Of a stretch of 64,000 bases of DNA, positions 46,104 through 55,571 are shown piece by piece. Position 1 is the stretch's first letter; each line of letters opens with the position of its first letter. The notes under the pieces were generated by a model that was not told where the DNA came from, searched no databases, and saw nothing but the letters and a program-made list of their open reading frames with translations. The DNA comes from Erythrobacter sp. SD-21 (GTDB lineage Bacteria > Pseudomonadota > Alphaproteobacteria > Sphingomonadales > Sphingomonadaceae): positions 25,038 to 89,037 of the forward strand of contig NZ_ABCG01000009.1 of assembly GCF_000181515.1 (NCBI RefSeq). The letters run 5' to 3'. The position numbers and the translations under genes were made by a program.

Positions 46104-47358
46104 ATGCCGTTGACTGAAATGAAGATCAAAAAGGCGAATCCTGCTGAGAGGAACTACAAGCTGGCAGACGGGGAAGGGTTGTTTGTGCTCGTGAAAGCCA
46201 ACGGCTCAAAACTGTGGCAAATGAAGTACCGGTACCGGGGCAAGGAAAAGCTCTTGTCATTTGGCGCTTATCCCAAGGTCGGGATTTCCGCGGCAAGAGA
46301 GCTGAAGAAGATCGCCAAGGGCGCGCTTGCCGAAGGTAAGGACCCGATGGTGCACAAGCCTGGTCGTGACTACTCAGCTGAGAAGACCTTCAGGGTCGTG
46401 GCGACACACTGGCACAGCAACCGACTAGACAGCATAAAACCAGCCCACGCCAAGCGGGTTTGGTCCCGTCTGGAGCGCGACGTACTTCCTGTGCTGGGCG
46501 ATCTCCTGCTGACTGAAATTACTCCTCCCATCGTTCTCGGTGTCATAAAGAAGATTGAGGAACGAGGGGCTCTCGACATCAGCGCGCCGCGCCAAGCAGT
46601 GCATCGGTCAAGTGTTTCAGTTTGCTATCGCAAGCGGACTTTGTGAGCTTGATCCGACTGCTAATCTCGGGGGTGCTCTAAAGCCCAAGCCGCGCGTAAA
46701 GCACATGGCGAAGGTCCTAACCAGCGAGTTGCCTGAACTATTGCGTAAGATCGAAGGGTACAGGAATGAAGTTGGCCGACGCTCGGACGTTACAAAGGCG
46801 GCGCTTTCCTTTGCCTTTCTAACCTGGGTGCGCACCTCAGAGCTTCGCTTTGCAGAGAAAAACGAGTTCGAAGGCCTCGACGGACCAACGCCGGTCTGGA
46901 GGATTCCGAAGGAAAGGATGAAGATGGAGAGGGAGCATCTCGTTCCGCTTTCTTCGCAGGCCGCGTCCATTGTGAAAGTGATGATCGCACGTCCGGACTG
47001 TAATTACATCTTCCCCGGCACCAAGCGTAACAAGCCCATATCCGAGAACACGATGATCTATGGGCTATATCGGTTGGGATACCATTCCCGTCAAACGGTG
47101 CATGGATTTCGGAGCCTCGCCAGCACTTGGGCCGATGAGCAACTGGTCCCGCTTCCGGGGGCGTCCACCTGGATGCGCAAATACGACAAGGATTGGGTCG
47201 AGATGCAGCTAGCTCACAGTGATGATGACGAAGTGCGAGATGCCTATAATTCTGCCGATTATCTCGTTCCTCGAAGAGGCATGATGCAGGATTGGGCTGA
47301 TTATCTCGATCGGTGTCGAGGTGGGGAAGGGACGCTGCGCCTGGTTGATGCCGCGTAG
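46104..47358 (+). pseudogene. P4-type tyrosine integrase, disrupted by one frameshift
   Basis: The first frame has the DUF4102-type arm-binding domain (MPLTEMKIKKANPAERNYKLADGEGL) and the start of the core-binding domain to about 46585, ending GALDISA. The protein then continues in the +1 frame as RRAKQCIGQVFQFAIASGL through the catalytic domain: the first Arg in WVRTSELRF, the H-x-x-R box in VHGFRSLAS, and LAHSDDDEVRDAYNSADY with the Tyr nucleophile. All catalytic residues survive, so one extra base (or two lost) near 46580-46590 is the only defect seen. The joined protein has about 418 residues, normal for the family. It marks the left edge of an element integrated at tRNA-Met. Confidence 0.88.
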
Positions 47359-47634
47359 CCGAGCTTGGCTATGACAGCCTTGCGCCCCTTTCCGGACATT
47401 CGAGGAGGCTTGCTATTTTCCTGAAAGCAGACCGTCCACTTATCCTGCGAAGTGTCATCAGCCAAAGTTGAAATAGGGTGTTTCCGAGCGTTCAGCATTA
47501 ATACACCCAAACCTTATCGATCGCTCGCGCGATGAAGATCTGCCTTTTGTGACGCATGGAACGCGTTGCAAGTCCCGCCCACCTGTCGCCAAGGCATATT
47601 GTTGTCGCTCGGCGCTTACCTTATCTTCCCGCCA

Positions 47635-48480
47635 ATGAAATGGGACGATCTCCGTTTTGTCCTGGCGATTGCGCGGGCAGGGTCGCTTACCAAAGCGGCT
47701 GCGCGGCTGCGCGTGGACCAAAGTACCGTTGGTCGCCACCTGAGCGCAATCGAAGCTGCTATCGGTGATCCGCTGTTCCATCGCGACAAATCAGGCTTTG
47801 TGCCAACTGAAATCGGTGACACTGTAATTGCCGAGGTCGAGGAGATGGAGCGCGCGGTTGACAGGCTCCGCGATAGCACGGCGCAGGGGCGAAGCGGATT
47901 ATCCGGGAAGGTGCGCATTGCAACCATGCCCTGGATACTGGAGCATGCACTCGCCCCCCGGCTCGCCAGCTTTTGGGCCGATCATCCCGCCATCGAGATC
48001 CAGGGTTTCGCTGATTTGCATGAGCGTCTTTCGAGCCGGAGGGAAACGGAGCTCTCGCTGCGCTTCGAGTTGCCTAGGCACACCGAAGAATATGAAGCGC
48101 CTGTCGCCAATATCCCGTTTTCTGTCTACGCAGCTGCTACCGCCGATCCCGCAGAGCTGCCCTGGGCGGGTTCGCTTGTATTGCTGGACAAGTTCGCCCC
48201 GCAGACCTGGCTCGACCGCCGCCTCGAGCAGACAGGGGAAACCGCGATCTTTCGCGCAGATGACGCTGGGATCATATCGTCTGTCGTACGTTCGGGGAAA
48301 GCGAAGGCGCTGCTGCCCGATATGTTGGGCTGCTCCGATCCAAAGCTGGTTAAATGCGAAGGCTATGGTCCCGGACTCGTGCGCACACTCAAGCTGCAAG
48401 TGCATCCTGATGTGGCTGAACTGGCGCGCGTGAAAGCGGTGATCGGCTGGATCGAAGAGGTCTTCAGAACGCACTGCTGA
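47635..48480 (+). CDS. LysR-family transcriptional regulator
   Basis: The 281-residue protein has an N-terminal winged HTH (MKWDDLRFVLAIARAGSLTK, then AAARLRVDQSTVGRHL) and a LysR substrate-binding domain. No divergently transcribed target gene is adjacent, so the regulon is unknown. The ATG at 47635 is the family-typical start. The gene lies inside the island, not far from the integrase. Confidence 0.88.
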   Translation: MKWDDLRFVLAIARAGSLTKAAARLRVDQSTVGRHLSAIEAAIGDPLFHRDKSGFVPTEIGDTVIAEVEEMERAVDRLRDSTAQGRSGLSGKVRIATMPWILEHALAPRLASFWADHPAIEIQGFADLHERLSSRRETELSLRFELPRHTEEYEAPVANIPFSVYAAATADPAELPWAGSLVLLDKFAPQTWLDRRLEQTGETAIFRADDAGIISSVVRSGKAKALLPDMLGCSDPKLVKCEGYGPGLVRTLKLQVHPDVAELARVKAVIGWIEEVFRTHC

Positions 48481-48659
48481 ATGCACCGCCATGCAACTGT
48501 GCAAAACCAATATGCAGCATTGTGCGTTGACCGCGACAGAACGTTTTTATTAACCTCGTCAGACAAACAGCATAACAGATTAACCGGTCGCATGCCGCTA
48601 GCAATTGCCGTTCCGAGTTTCGGAATCGCCATGCAACTCCCGTTCGCCCGGAGGAAGCC

Positions 48660-49256
48660 ATGAAGACCTTCGCATACACCTTTCTCGGTTGTATTCTCAT
48701 TTCCGTAACACCGTCGCCTGCATCGGCCCAACTCTTCAAGAAGCTGCAGGAAAAGATCGAAAAGAAGCTCGAAACCAAGGCCGAGAAGACAGTGGATGAG
48801 GCGCTCGATTTGGAAACGAATGCCTCATCCGAGATATCGAATGTGCCGGACGCCCAAACTGGGACAAGTTCTGAGAGCCTTCCCCCAGCCCCGTCTGCTT
48901 CAGGTTATGCGCCGACGCACAAATACTATATCCATAACACAACTTATCGAGCGTTCTTCTCTAATATAGCGAAGGCCGACGCTCTTTATTCTTTGTGCAC
49001 GATGTCCCGCGATGCATCGCTCCGGCTGGCGGTTTCCGAAACGCTGGCAGCAAGCGAAGCCCATGACAGGAAATATGGCGACACACGCCTCGATGCGAGC
49101 ATGGCTGAGTACGACAATTTGTTCCAGAAAGCGATGGAGAAGTGGCAACGCTACAAAGCGAGTCCCTGCGACCCGGCCAACTTTCGGCGGAGAATGGCCG
49201 GAGAAGGCAATTTCAAGCACAACCAGATCTATCACACCAGATTTCGGGTGGATTAG
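48660..49256 (+). CDS. secreted hypothetical protein
   Basis: The 198-residue protein has a clear signal peptide (cut near PASAQ), then a Lys/Glu-rich helical segment (LFKKLQEKIEKKLETKAEK), a Ser/Pro linker and a C-terminal domain with two Cys and many aromatic residues (KYYIHNTTYRAFFSNIAKAD). A strong ribosome site, GGAGGAAGCC, precedes the ATG. No family is recognised. The next gene also encodes an exported protein. Confidence 0.75.
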   Translation: MKTFAYTFLGCILISVTPSPASAQLFKKLQEKIEKKLETKAEKTVDEALDLETNASSEISNVPDAQTGTSSESLPPAPSASGYAPTHKYYIHNTTYRAFFSNIAKADALYSLCTMSRDASLRLAVSETLAASEAHDRKYGDTRLDASMAEYDNLFQKAMEKWQRYKASPCDPANFRRRMAGEGNFKHNQIYHTRFRVD

Positions 49257-49401
49257 AGCCAATGCTACGGTCGAGCACCTTCCTAAAGGCCATTCGAACC
49301 GCTTGCATCCAAGATGCAACAAGATGCGGAATGCGGAACTCAACATTATTTCGATTGCGTCCGGCGCGAGGTCTCTTTGAGGGGATTGGAAAGGTTTGAT
49401 G

Positions 49402-50511
49402 ATGAGAATGCCGGCAATCAGCCTAATCGTTGCATTGGCGACCAGTTTGCCTGTTCAGTCTGCGCACGCTCAAATGCAGAGTGCTGTACGAGTTGACAGC
49501 GGGGCTTCGGCCCATGCTTCTCAGGAGAATGCGATGCCGGGAGCGATTTGCGATGACATCGTGTTGCGCGTCTATGCGGATCGTGGCCTTGACCCTGCCG
49601 AACGCGAGGCGGTTGAACGTTCTTGCAAGGGCACTGAGGCTGGAGGCTACGATTACTATCGGGCTGTCGGCATTTATTATTCTCGCGATACAGATTCGAG
49701 GATGACGGGCGAGAAAGCCGAACAGTTGCATGATGCCGCCGCGTTCTTTCACAGCGCAACTATCAAGGGCTTCGGCGATCCTCTGCTGATTAAGGGCGGT
49801 TTCTATCAACTTTTTGACCAATACTTCGGTCCTCCCAGCCCCGCAAAGGCGGCGCAATTCGCAAAGTATTCGGGTAACCCTACCTCGGCTGCGGCCAAAC
49901 AGGCATTCAGTGCTGCCCAAGGTTGGGATGCGGATGCCATGTTTGCCTATGCAATACGCATGCATCGCGGCGAAGGTGTTACGCGGAGTGAAGAAGCGGT
50001 CAATTTTTGGCTGAAGGAGGCGGCGCACAAGCGCCACGCCAAAGCGCAGGCGGCATACGCGTGGCGTGTGTATCGCGGCATAGCGATGGAACAGAGCCAC
50101 AAAAAAGCGCATTACTGGGCCGACTTGTCCGCCAAGCAGGGCGATCCCGGAGGTTATCTGATGCGCGGCCTGCTGGCTTGGCCACATAGCTCTCCGAAGC
50201 TGTTTCTCCAGATGCTGGCCTCGAATGGTCTGGCAGGTGTGTTCAACTTCAGCGATGCGATGGCAGATCTTGACCGGGCCGAAGTAGCATGCAGGTCCGA
50301 GCCTTTCGCATCCGACCCGGGCTATGAAGGGATATGCGCTCAAGTCCCCCTCGCCCGATCCGAAGTCGTGCGAAGCTTGCAGTCGGCTGGGAATCCGAGC
50401 GACGAGGATTATCGTCGGCAGAGCCAGGGCATCATCGATGACTACAATGCCAACGAACAGCGCATCGCTGACAATATCAACAATGCGTACGCTGTCGGCT
50501 TGATACGATAG
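49402..50511 (+). CDS. secreted Sel1/TPR-like repeat protein
   Basis: The protein of about 369 residues has a signal peptide (cut near SAHAQ) and a helical repeat domain. Its units look Sel1-like: AFSAAQGWDADAMFAYAIRMHRGEGV, then EEAVNFWLKEAAHKRHAKAQ, then KKAHYWADLSAKQGDPGGYL, with the alternating A-G-N pattern. Two Cys in each half could form disulfides. Sel1 repeats mediate protein contacts in the periplasm. Three near start codons exist (TTG 49396, ATG 49399, ATG 49402); the last is best spaced from AAGG. Confidence 0.75.
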   Translation: MRMPAISLIVALATSLPVQSAHAQMQSAVRVDSGASAHASQENAMPGAICDDIVLRVYADRGLDPAEREAVERSCKGTEAGGYDYYRAVGIYYSRDTDSRMTGEKAEQLHDAAAFFHSATIKGFGDPLLIKGGFYQLFDQYFGPPSPAKAAQFAKYSGNPTSAAAKQAFSAAQGWDADAMFAYAIRMHRGEGVTRSEEAVNFWLKEAAHKRHAKAQAAYAWRVYRGIAMEQSHKKAHYWADLSAKQGDPGGYLMRGLLAWPHSSPKLFLQMLASNGLAGVFNFSDAMADLDRAEVACRSEPFASDPGYEGICAQVPLARSEVVRSLQSAGNPSDEDYRRQSQGIIDDYNANEQRIADNINNAYAVGLIR

Positions 50512-50537
50512 TCATCCCTGGATGCAGGAGGATGGAT

Positions 50538-50924
50538 ATGGGATTCGTCCAAGAAACGTGCAGTAAGTGCAGCGGAACCGGCTTGGCTTGGGGCGGGGGA
50601 ACATGCCCGTATTGCAACGGGTTCTGTTTTGAAACCGTACACAAAAATGATCCGGTCGGACCCGTTGCGGGAGGAGGTGGCAGTTCGGCTTCCGGTTTTG
50701 GTATCCTCATCTTCGGCTCGCTCGCTGTGGCGTTTGCTATGACTGCCGGCCTCGAAGGCCCGCTCGCAGCGTTGGTAGTTGGGTTCGGGTTGTTGCTTGC
50801 CGGTGTGGGCACGTTGATCTTGATGCTAAGAGGCATAGGAACCTTTTTCCGCTCCAAACTTTGCAAAATGTTCATTCTCGCAGGCTTGGCCTTCTTGCTC
50901 ATTAAGATGCTGTCTTCGGCATAA
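50538..50924 (+). CDS. small membrane protein with a DnaJ-like CxxCxGxG zinc motif
   Basis: The protein of about 128 residues opens with CSKCSGTGLAWGGGTCPYCNG, a zinc-binding pair in the CxxCxGxG style of DnaJ. A Gly/Ser linker and two or three hydrophobic helices (about residues 55-115) follow. GGAGG sits six bases before ATG 50538; the ATG at 50532 abuts it. Function unknown; it belongs to a run of three Cys-rich genes. Confidence 0.68.
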   Translation: MGFVQETCSKCSGTGLAWGGGTCPYCNGFCFETVHKNDPVGPVAGGGGSSASGFGILIFGSLAVAFAMTAGLEGPLAALVVGFGLLLAGVGTLILMLRGIGTFFRSKLCKMFILAGLAFLLIKMLSSA

Positions 50925-50960
50925 CCCGCTCCATTGCTGTAATGATGAGGGGACTACCCC

Positions 50961-51485
50961 GTGCTGTTCGTTTGTCCAGATTGCCGTGAGCCTATTTCCG
51001 ACAAGGCTGACGCTTGCCCGAATTGCGGGAGGCCGGCCGACGATAGAACATTCGTCGAGCCTTACTTCGGGCCAGGAATTCCAAGAAACGACGGCTTCTA
51101 TGTCGAGAGCAAGCCCGTCTCTGAGTTGATCTCGGCGCTCAAAAAAGACGGCTCATTTGTCATACGCGTTCTGAGCTTTAAGGGCTCTCACCCCACTATC
51201 AACTGGGACGATCTAGCTCCAACAGACATCCCGGCGGAAATGTATGAGGTTAGTTACAAAGACCTTTCCATCGTTTCGACCTATCGCGAAGACGGCGATT
51301 TTGCTCTTGGCGGAGAGCTACAGAACGAGACGAGCTTGCCATGGTCTATCGCCGATCACACGATCTGTTGTGCCACTGAGAATGGTTTCAAATTATCGCT
51401 CAAAGTCGATCAATGGGGGTCGTTGAGAGACCTGGAATCAGAAACCGTCTATCGGTTTTTGTTCACGCCTCTAGGTACTTGCTAA
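50961..51485 (+). CDS. zinc-ribbon protein of unknown function
   Basis: The 174-residue soluble protein starts with a zinc ribbon, CPDCREPISDKADACPNCG (CxxC-x11-CxxC), then a beta-rich domain of about 140 residues with no recognised family. It begins with GTG. It follows the DnaJ-like Cys protein by 36 bases in the same direction. Confidence 0.7.
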   Translation: MLFVCPDCREPISDKADACPNCGRPADDRTFVEPYFGPGIPRNDGFYVESKPVSELISALKKDGSFVIRVLSFKGSHPTINWDDLAPTDIPAEMYEVSYKDLSIVSTYREDGDFALGGELQNETSLPWSIADHTICCATENGFKLSLKVDQWGSLRDLESETVYRFLFTPLGTC

Positions 51486-51506
51486 ATAGCTAGCGGCTCA
51501 AGAAAC

Positions 51507-51938
51507 CTATAACTCGTCACGAACCGAATGGGCGAACTCCTGTCTTCCGCAAGATTTACACTTGTAGGCATCGCTGCCCCTGAGGGCTTGAAGAGCGATT
51601 CCGCCAGACAGAAATAGCCCTAAAATCATTACGATCAATTTGCCACCCTGCTGCTCAATAGTCGCTACAACAAAGAATGTAATCAATAGCCCCGCAACGG
51701 CTATAAGCAGGTTTGCGCCCCTGAACTTCTTTGTAACTATGTAGTCGTTGCCTCCACATCCAGCACATTGCCAGCCGTTTTGAGGCAACCCCTTCATGGG
51801 CAGCGCATCGGAAGCGTTAGTTTGGGAAGCAGCGCCATTTCGGACCGTTGGCCTCCCAACAGGCGCACCGCATTTGACGCAGGACGGCGCGCGCTCCGAG
51901 ATTTTGGCTCCGCACTCAGAACATTGGACCAATGCCAC
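51507..51938 (-). CDS. zinc-ribbon membrane protein
   Basis: The protein of about 143 residues has an N-terminal zinc ribbon (CSECGAKISERAPSCVKCG), a second CAGCGG knuckle, two transmembrane helices (LLIAVAGLLITFFVVATI and IVMILGLFLSGGIALQAL) and a third CKSCGR pair near the C-terminus. I place the start at GTG 51938 just after GGAGAGAGAC; frames further upstream read through unlikely residues. Function unknown. It is convergent with the preceding zinc-ribbon gene. Confidence 0.65.
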   Translation of the reverse strand: MALVQCSECGAKISERAPSCVKCGAPVGRPTVRNGAASQTNASDALPMKGLPQNGWQCAGCGGNDYIVTKKFRGANLLIAVAGLLITFFVVATIEQQGGKLIVMILGLFLSGGIALQALRGSDAYKCKSCGRQEFAHSVRDEL

Positions 51939-52402
51939 GTCTCTCTCCAAACGTACTGATTTGGGAAAAATTATCATAAAAACAAAATTGAGCCAAGCTT
52001 CGCGGGCACGGTCGAACTCTGTTCTGGTAAGCGGCGAATTCTGTAATGTGCGACGCAAATTGAAACTAACCGCAGTCAACATGAATATCTATTCGGTCGA
52101 AAGTCATTGCTACGATCAAGCTTCATCAGCGCTTCAGGAACAACAGATTGGCCCGGTATTTACCTTTTTTCCGGCCATCCATAGAATTCTGAATCTTTGA
52201 GCTTGCGCTAGATCAGTGTGACAAATGCTTCGCCTTGTGAGGGAGAATTGGGTTCGCATTTCCATTGCTCGTACGAGCGGTTCACTCCGCCCCATCACGG
52301 TCACAAGCAATCACCCACTTTACCTGGGTGGGCCGCCAAAAACCGTCAGTCCGCTAGCGGCCCCAAATCGGCCAATCAGCAGTGCGCCCTCTTTGCGGAC
52401 GT
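51939..52402. other. non-coding stretch in the island
   Basis: I see no convincing gene here. It contains one copy (52336-52367) of a 32-base motif found again at 60479-60510. Confidence 0.4.
52336..52367 (+). repeat. 32-base dispersed motif, copy 1
   Basis: The sequence begins CCAAAAACCG and ends GCGGCCCCAAA. It matches the copy at 60479-60510 at 27 of 32 positions, in the same orientation. Confidence 0.45.
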
Positions 52403-52669
52403 TCACGCTCTCACGCTAATACCTAGAAACGGACTCGCAGCTACTTTCCGGTAATGGCCGAGGACACCCCGCTCTGAGCAACCCAACTCCACATTGCTTG
52501 CGACGTTATGCTGCACGAAACCGCGTTCCTGTGCCACGGTGACAATCGAGTGGAGCGTGGTGAGGCAATTCTTAGCCATCGCTTGCTTACTTTCACGCAG
52601 TAGCGCCTCGAGAAAATCTCGAAGATGGACTGCGCTCAGTTCGGTGAGCAGCAAACGACCGATCTTCTG
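52403..52669 (-). pseudogene. tyrosine recombinase core-binding-domain remnant
   Basis: About 85 residues in one frame resemble the SAM-like core-binding domain of phage-type integrases: IGRLLLTELSAVHLRDFL, then NCLTTLHSIVTVAQERGFV with the typical QHNVASNV end. In-frame stops close both sides (TGA at 52672-52670 upstream), and no catalytic R, HxxR or Tyr box follows. It is therefore a decayed second integrase, different from the one at 46104. Confidence 0.6.
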
Positions 52670-52720
52670 TCACGCCCTAGCGCGCAGACCAACCTGACTA
52701 AGAGATATTCTAGCGAGCTC

Positions 52721-55015
52721 TCAGCCAGTTTGAAGGCTCTTGCCCATCTGTAACTGGAACGGCATCGGCTTTCCCAAGAGGAAGCCCTGACCGACCTCGC
52801 AGCCGAGGTCCCTCAGCATACTCAACTGGCTCACGTCCTCGATACCTTCTGCGGTTACACTCATTCCCATTCCATGAGCCAAATCGCTGATAGCGCGAAC
52901 AATCCGGCGGCAATCATCGCTTTCACGCAGTTCGGCGACGAAGCTTCGGTCGATCTTGATCGTGTTAAACGGGAAACGGCGGAGGTAGCCAAAGCTAGAA
53001 TAACCCGTGCCGAAGTCGTCAAGCGCGATGCGCACCCCAAAAGTGCGCAACTCCCGGAGAATGCGCATGCAATCTTCGCTATCTTCCAAGAACACCCCCT
53101 CGGTGATCTCGAGCTCGAGTCGGGAGGGGGCGATCCCTGCATGCGCAACGGCGCTCACCACCGTCGCTAGGAGTTGAGAGCTCCTAAGCTGAGCAGGCGA
53201 AAGGTTAATCGAGATTGTGAGCTCGCCAGGGAGCAATCGCGCCGTCGCTGCTGCTTCACGAATGACCCACTCGCCAAGCTCAACAATGAGACCCGTTTGT
53301 TCAGCGAGGGGAATGAACTCGTCGGGCAGGATCAAACCGCGCTCTGGATGGTGCCAACGAACAAGCGCTTCATACCCCAATATCTTGTTCGTTTGGAGAT
53401 CCATGAGCGGTTGAAAATGGAGACGGAGGTCTCCGTCAGTGAGCGCAGTGCGCAAGTCCATTTCAAGTTCTCGGCGAGCCAAGGCAAACTCAACAAGCGC
53501 GCTCTCAAAGACCACAACCTTACCCCGGCCGAGTTCCTTCGCTCGATAAAGCGCCAAGTCAGCATGCTTCATCAGATCACTCGCACTTGGGCCCTGGGGA
53601 TCGGCAAATGCCACGCCGATACTCGTCCCGATGCAGATTTCCGACCCTTCGATCACGTATGGGTCGCGTAGATTTTCCATAATCCGATGCGCGATGGTCA
53701 TTGCAACGTGGTCCAAATTTTCGTCTTGGAGAAGCACCGCGAATTCGTCACCGCCCAACCGAGCGACCAAACCTCTCCCATTTAGAGTGTTCTCCAAGCG
53801 TTTTCCCACTTCGCGGAGCAGCGCATCACCCACCGCGTGACCGAGCGTGTCGTTGATGCCCTTGAACTGGTCCAAGTCGAGATAGAGGACGCAAATACGA
53901 TGGCGGTCGAGCAGGCGATTGAGAGCGTGATCCAAACTAGCATTGAAGAGATAGCGGTTGGCGAGATTGGTCAGTGCATCATAATGCGCCATGTGATTGA
54001 TTCGGGCTTCCGCTTCGCGCTGCGCCGTGACATCCGACGCCACTCCCCGGAACCCGCCATTTGCCTCGCACGGACGCGCGGAAAGCGCCCACCAACGCCG
54101 TTTGCCGCTTATAGTCAGCGGAAGCGTCAATTTTCGAAACACTCTGCGGTTCCTGAGCTCAGACTCCAGTTGACGGCGCTCACTCGTCTCATCGAATAGG
54201 TCTAAGAAAGCCTTCCCGCTCAGTTGGAGCCCCTCTCGGCCCGCAACGTGAATGAAACGATCCGACGGATTAACGATGCGCAGACCTCCATCAATCTCCC
54301 ACAGCCAGTCCGATGCCTGCTCGGTAAAGTCGTTCATCAGCAGCCGCACGGTTTCGGCGCTGTCGGTCGCGCGCTCCTCGGCACGCAGCTTGGCGATGAA
54401 ACTGCGTTCGTTCGAGAAAGCGCCACGAATGAGCACGGCGACATACGCAATCGTCGCGATACTGCCCGTCGCTAGGGGGGCATCAGGGAACGCTACCCAA
54501 ACGGCCAGGAAACCCAGCCCAGCGGGCACCACGAAGGCAGGCACGGGCATCGCAATGGCGCCGTAGCTCATCGCTGAAGCGCCCATCATACCGCTCAGCA
54601 AAATTGAGATCATGAAGAACTGGCCCGGTGTGGCAACCGTCGCCGCCGCAAAGCCGCCCAGCCCCCAGACTACACCGTTTGCCAGGGCGAGAATGACAAG
54701 GCTCTTGCATTTCGCGATTGCAGAGATTTCGCCCGTCCCTCGCAAGCCAGGACGGAGCAGCAGCACGCGAGCTAAGCCAATCGCCGCGACCGCGACGAAC
54801 CACGCGATAACCTCCAGATGATGGCCGCTGGAATACATGGTGGCGGACGCGAAAGCGGCGGAAATCGTGATTCCTGCGACTGCTGAGTTTACGTGTCGCT
54901 CGGCATCGGCAACGAACGCATCGGCATAAATCCGGTGGGCGTCGTGAAAAAGGCTGAGCCGCTTTGGCAAAAGTGCGCTGTCCGTTTGTGTGTTCGCCAG
55001 CAGTCTCTGGCTCAA
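52721..55015 (-). CDS. membrane PAS-GGDEF-EAL protein (c-di-GMP turnover)
   Basis: The 764-residue protein has an N-terminal region with five or six transmembrane helices (about 45-200), a PAS domain (about 230-330, SDWLWEIDGGLRIVNPS), a GGDEF domain with intact GGDEF at 421-425 and an EAL domain with GYEALVRW at 548-554 and DDFGTGYSSFGYLRR. Both active sites look complete, so it may make and break c-di-GMP depending on a signal at the membrane or PAS domain. The start appears to be TTG 55015. It is the first of three c-di-GMP genes in the next 7 kb. Confidence 0.92.
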   Translation of the reverse strand: MSQRLLANTQTDSALLPKRLSLFHDAHRIYADAFVADAERHVNSAVAGITISAAFASATMYSSGHHLEVIAWFVAVAAIGLARVLLLRPGLRGTGEISAIAKCKSLVILALANGVVWGLGGFAAATVATPGQFFMISILLSGMMGASAMSYGAIAMPVPAFVVPAGLGFLAVWVAFPDAPLATGSIATIAYVAVLIRGAFSNERSFIAKLRAEERATDSAETVRLLMNDFTEQASDWLWEIDGGLRIVNPSDRFIHVAGREGLQLSGKAFLDLFDETSERRQLESELRNRRVFRKLTLPLTISGKRRWWALSARPCEANGGFRGVASDVTAQREAEARINHMAHYDALTNLANRYLFNASLDHALNRLLDRHRICVLYLDLDQFKGINDTLGHAVGDALLREVGKRLENTLNGRGLVARLGGDEFAVLLQDENLDHVAMTIAHRIMENLRDPYVIEGSEICIGTSIGVAFADPQGPSASDLMKHADLALYRAKELGRGKVVVFESALVEFALARRELEMDLRTALTDGDLRLHFQPLMDLQTNKILGYEALVRWHHPERGLILPDEFIPLAEQTGLIVELGEWVIREAAATARLLPGELTISINLSPAQLRSSQLLATVVSAVAHAGIAPSRLELEITEGVFLEDSEDCMRILRELRTFGVRIALDDFGTGYSSFGYLRRFPFNTIKIDRSFVAELRESDDCRRIVRAISDLAHGMGMSVTAEGIEDVSQLSMLRDLGCEVGQGFLLGKPMPFQLQMGKSLQTG

Positions 55016-55571
55016 AATCTCGACTTCGCAGAATTTGGTTAACGGTCCGCTAGGGCTTAAAGGTGGAATCTACTTGGCCGCGTCCCGGAAACCGACAGGA
55101 GACGCAATGAGGCTGGGTTTCGAGGGGGGCGACCGCCTCCATACCAACTACAGATCTTTTGCGCGTCCACTTTAGCGGAGAACCTCAGCGTTTGGCGGTC
55201 AACATCTACCACCCCCTTTCAATGACGGAATTCAGTCCTTCGCGAACCTTAGTTGAAGGCAGGGGTGCGAGCCTGAGCAATTTCCAGATGTCTGTAATTA
55301 GGTCGTTGACTGACGGGATGCTCTATATCTTTCAATAGCCGCTTCCTGACAAACTTTGGAGAGTTGCTTCGCACTTAGGATCGATTCCGGTAAGGCGCCT
55401 CGCAACCCCCTACTTATCGTGAAACCCTTTTGTTCACGATCCTAGGGTGATTAGGAAATATCCTTTTTTAGATTCCCTAAATTAAGATTCGCTAACTGTT
55501 TCCGTTCTTGAGTCGGGAAGCGCGTCGGAATGGGTAGTGCAGATCTTTTTCCGGGATGTGCGGAGTGAGGA
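55016..55571. other. intergenic region between divergent c-di-GMP genes
   Basis: These 556 bases separate the divergent GGDEF-EAL and HD-GYP genes and should hold both promoters. The right third is notably A/T-rich (around 55440-55500). No convincing small gene or terminator is visible. Confidence 0.45.

Noticed and set aside
49423..50343. 306-codon minus-strand frame over the Sel1-like gene
   Set aside because: The plus-strand frame has a signal peptide and repeats; the minus frame has no domain.
51507..52082. 191-codon version of the zinc-ribbon membrane protein
   Set aside because: The first 48 codons have no coding character; a GTG after GGAGAGAG gives a start right before the zinc ribbon.
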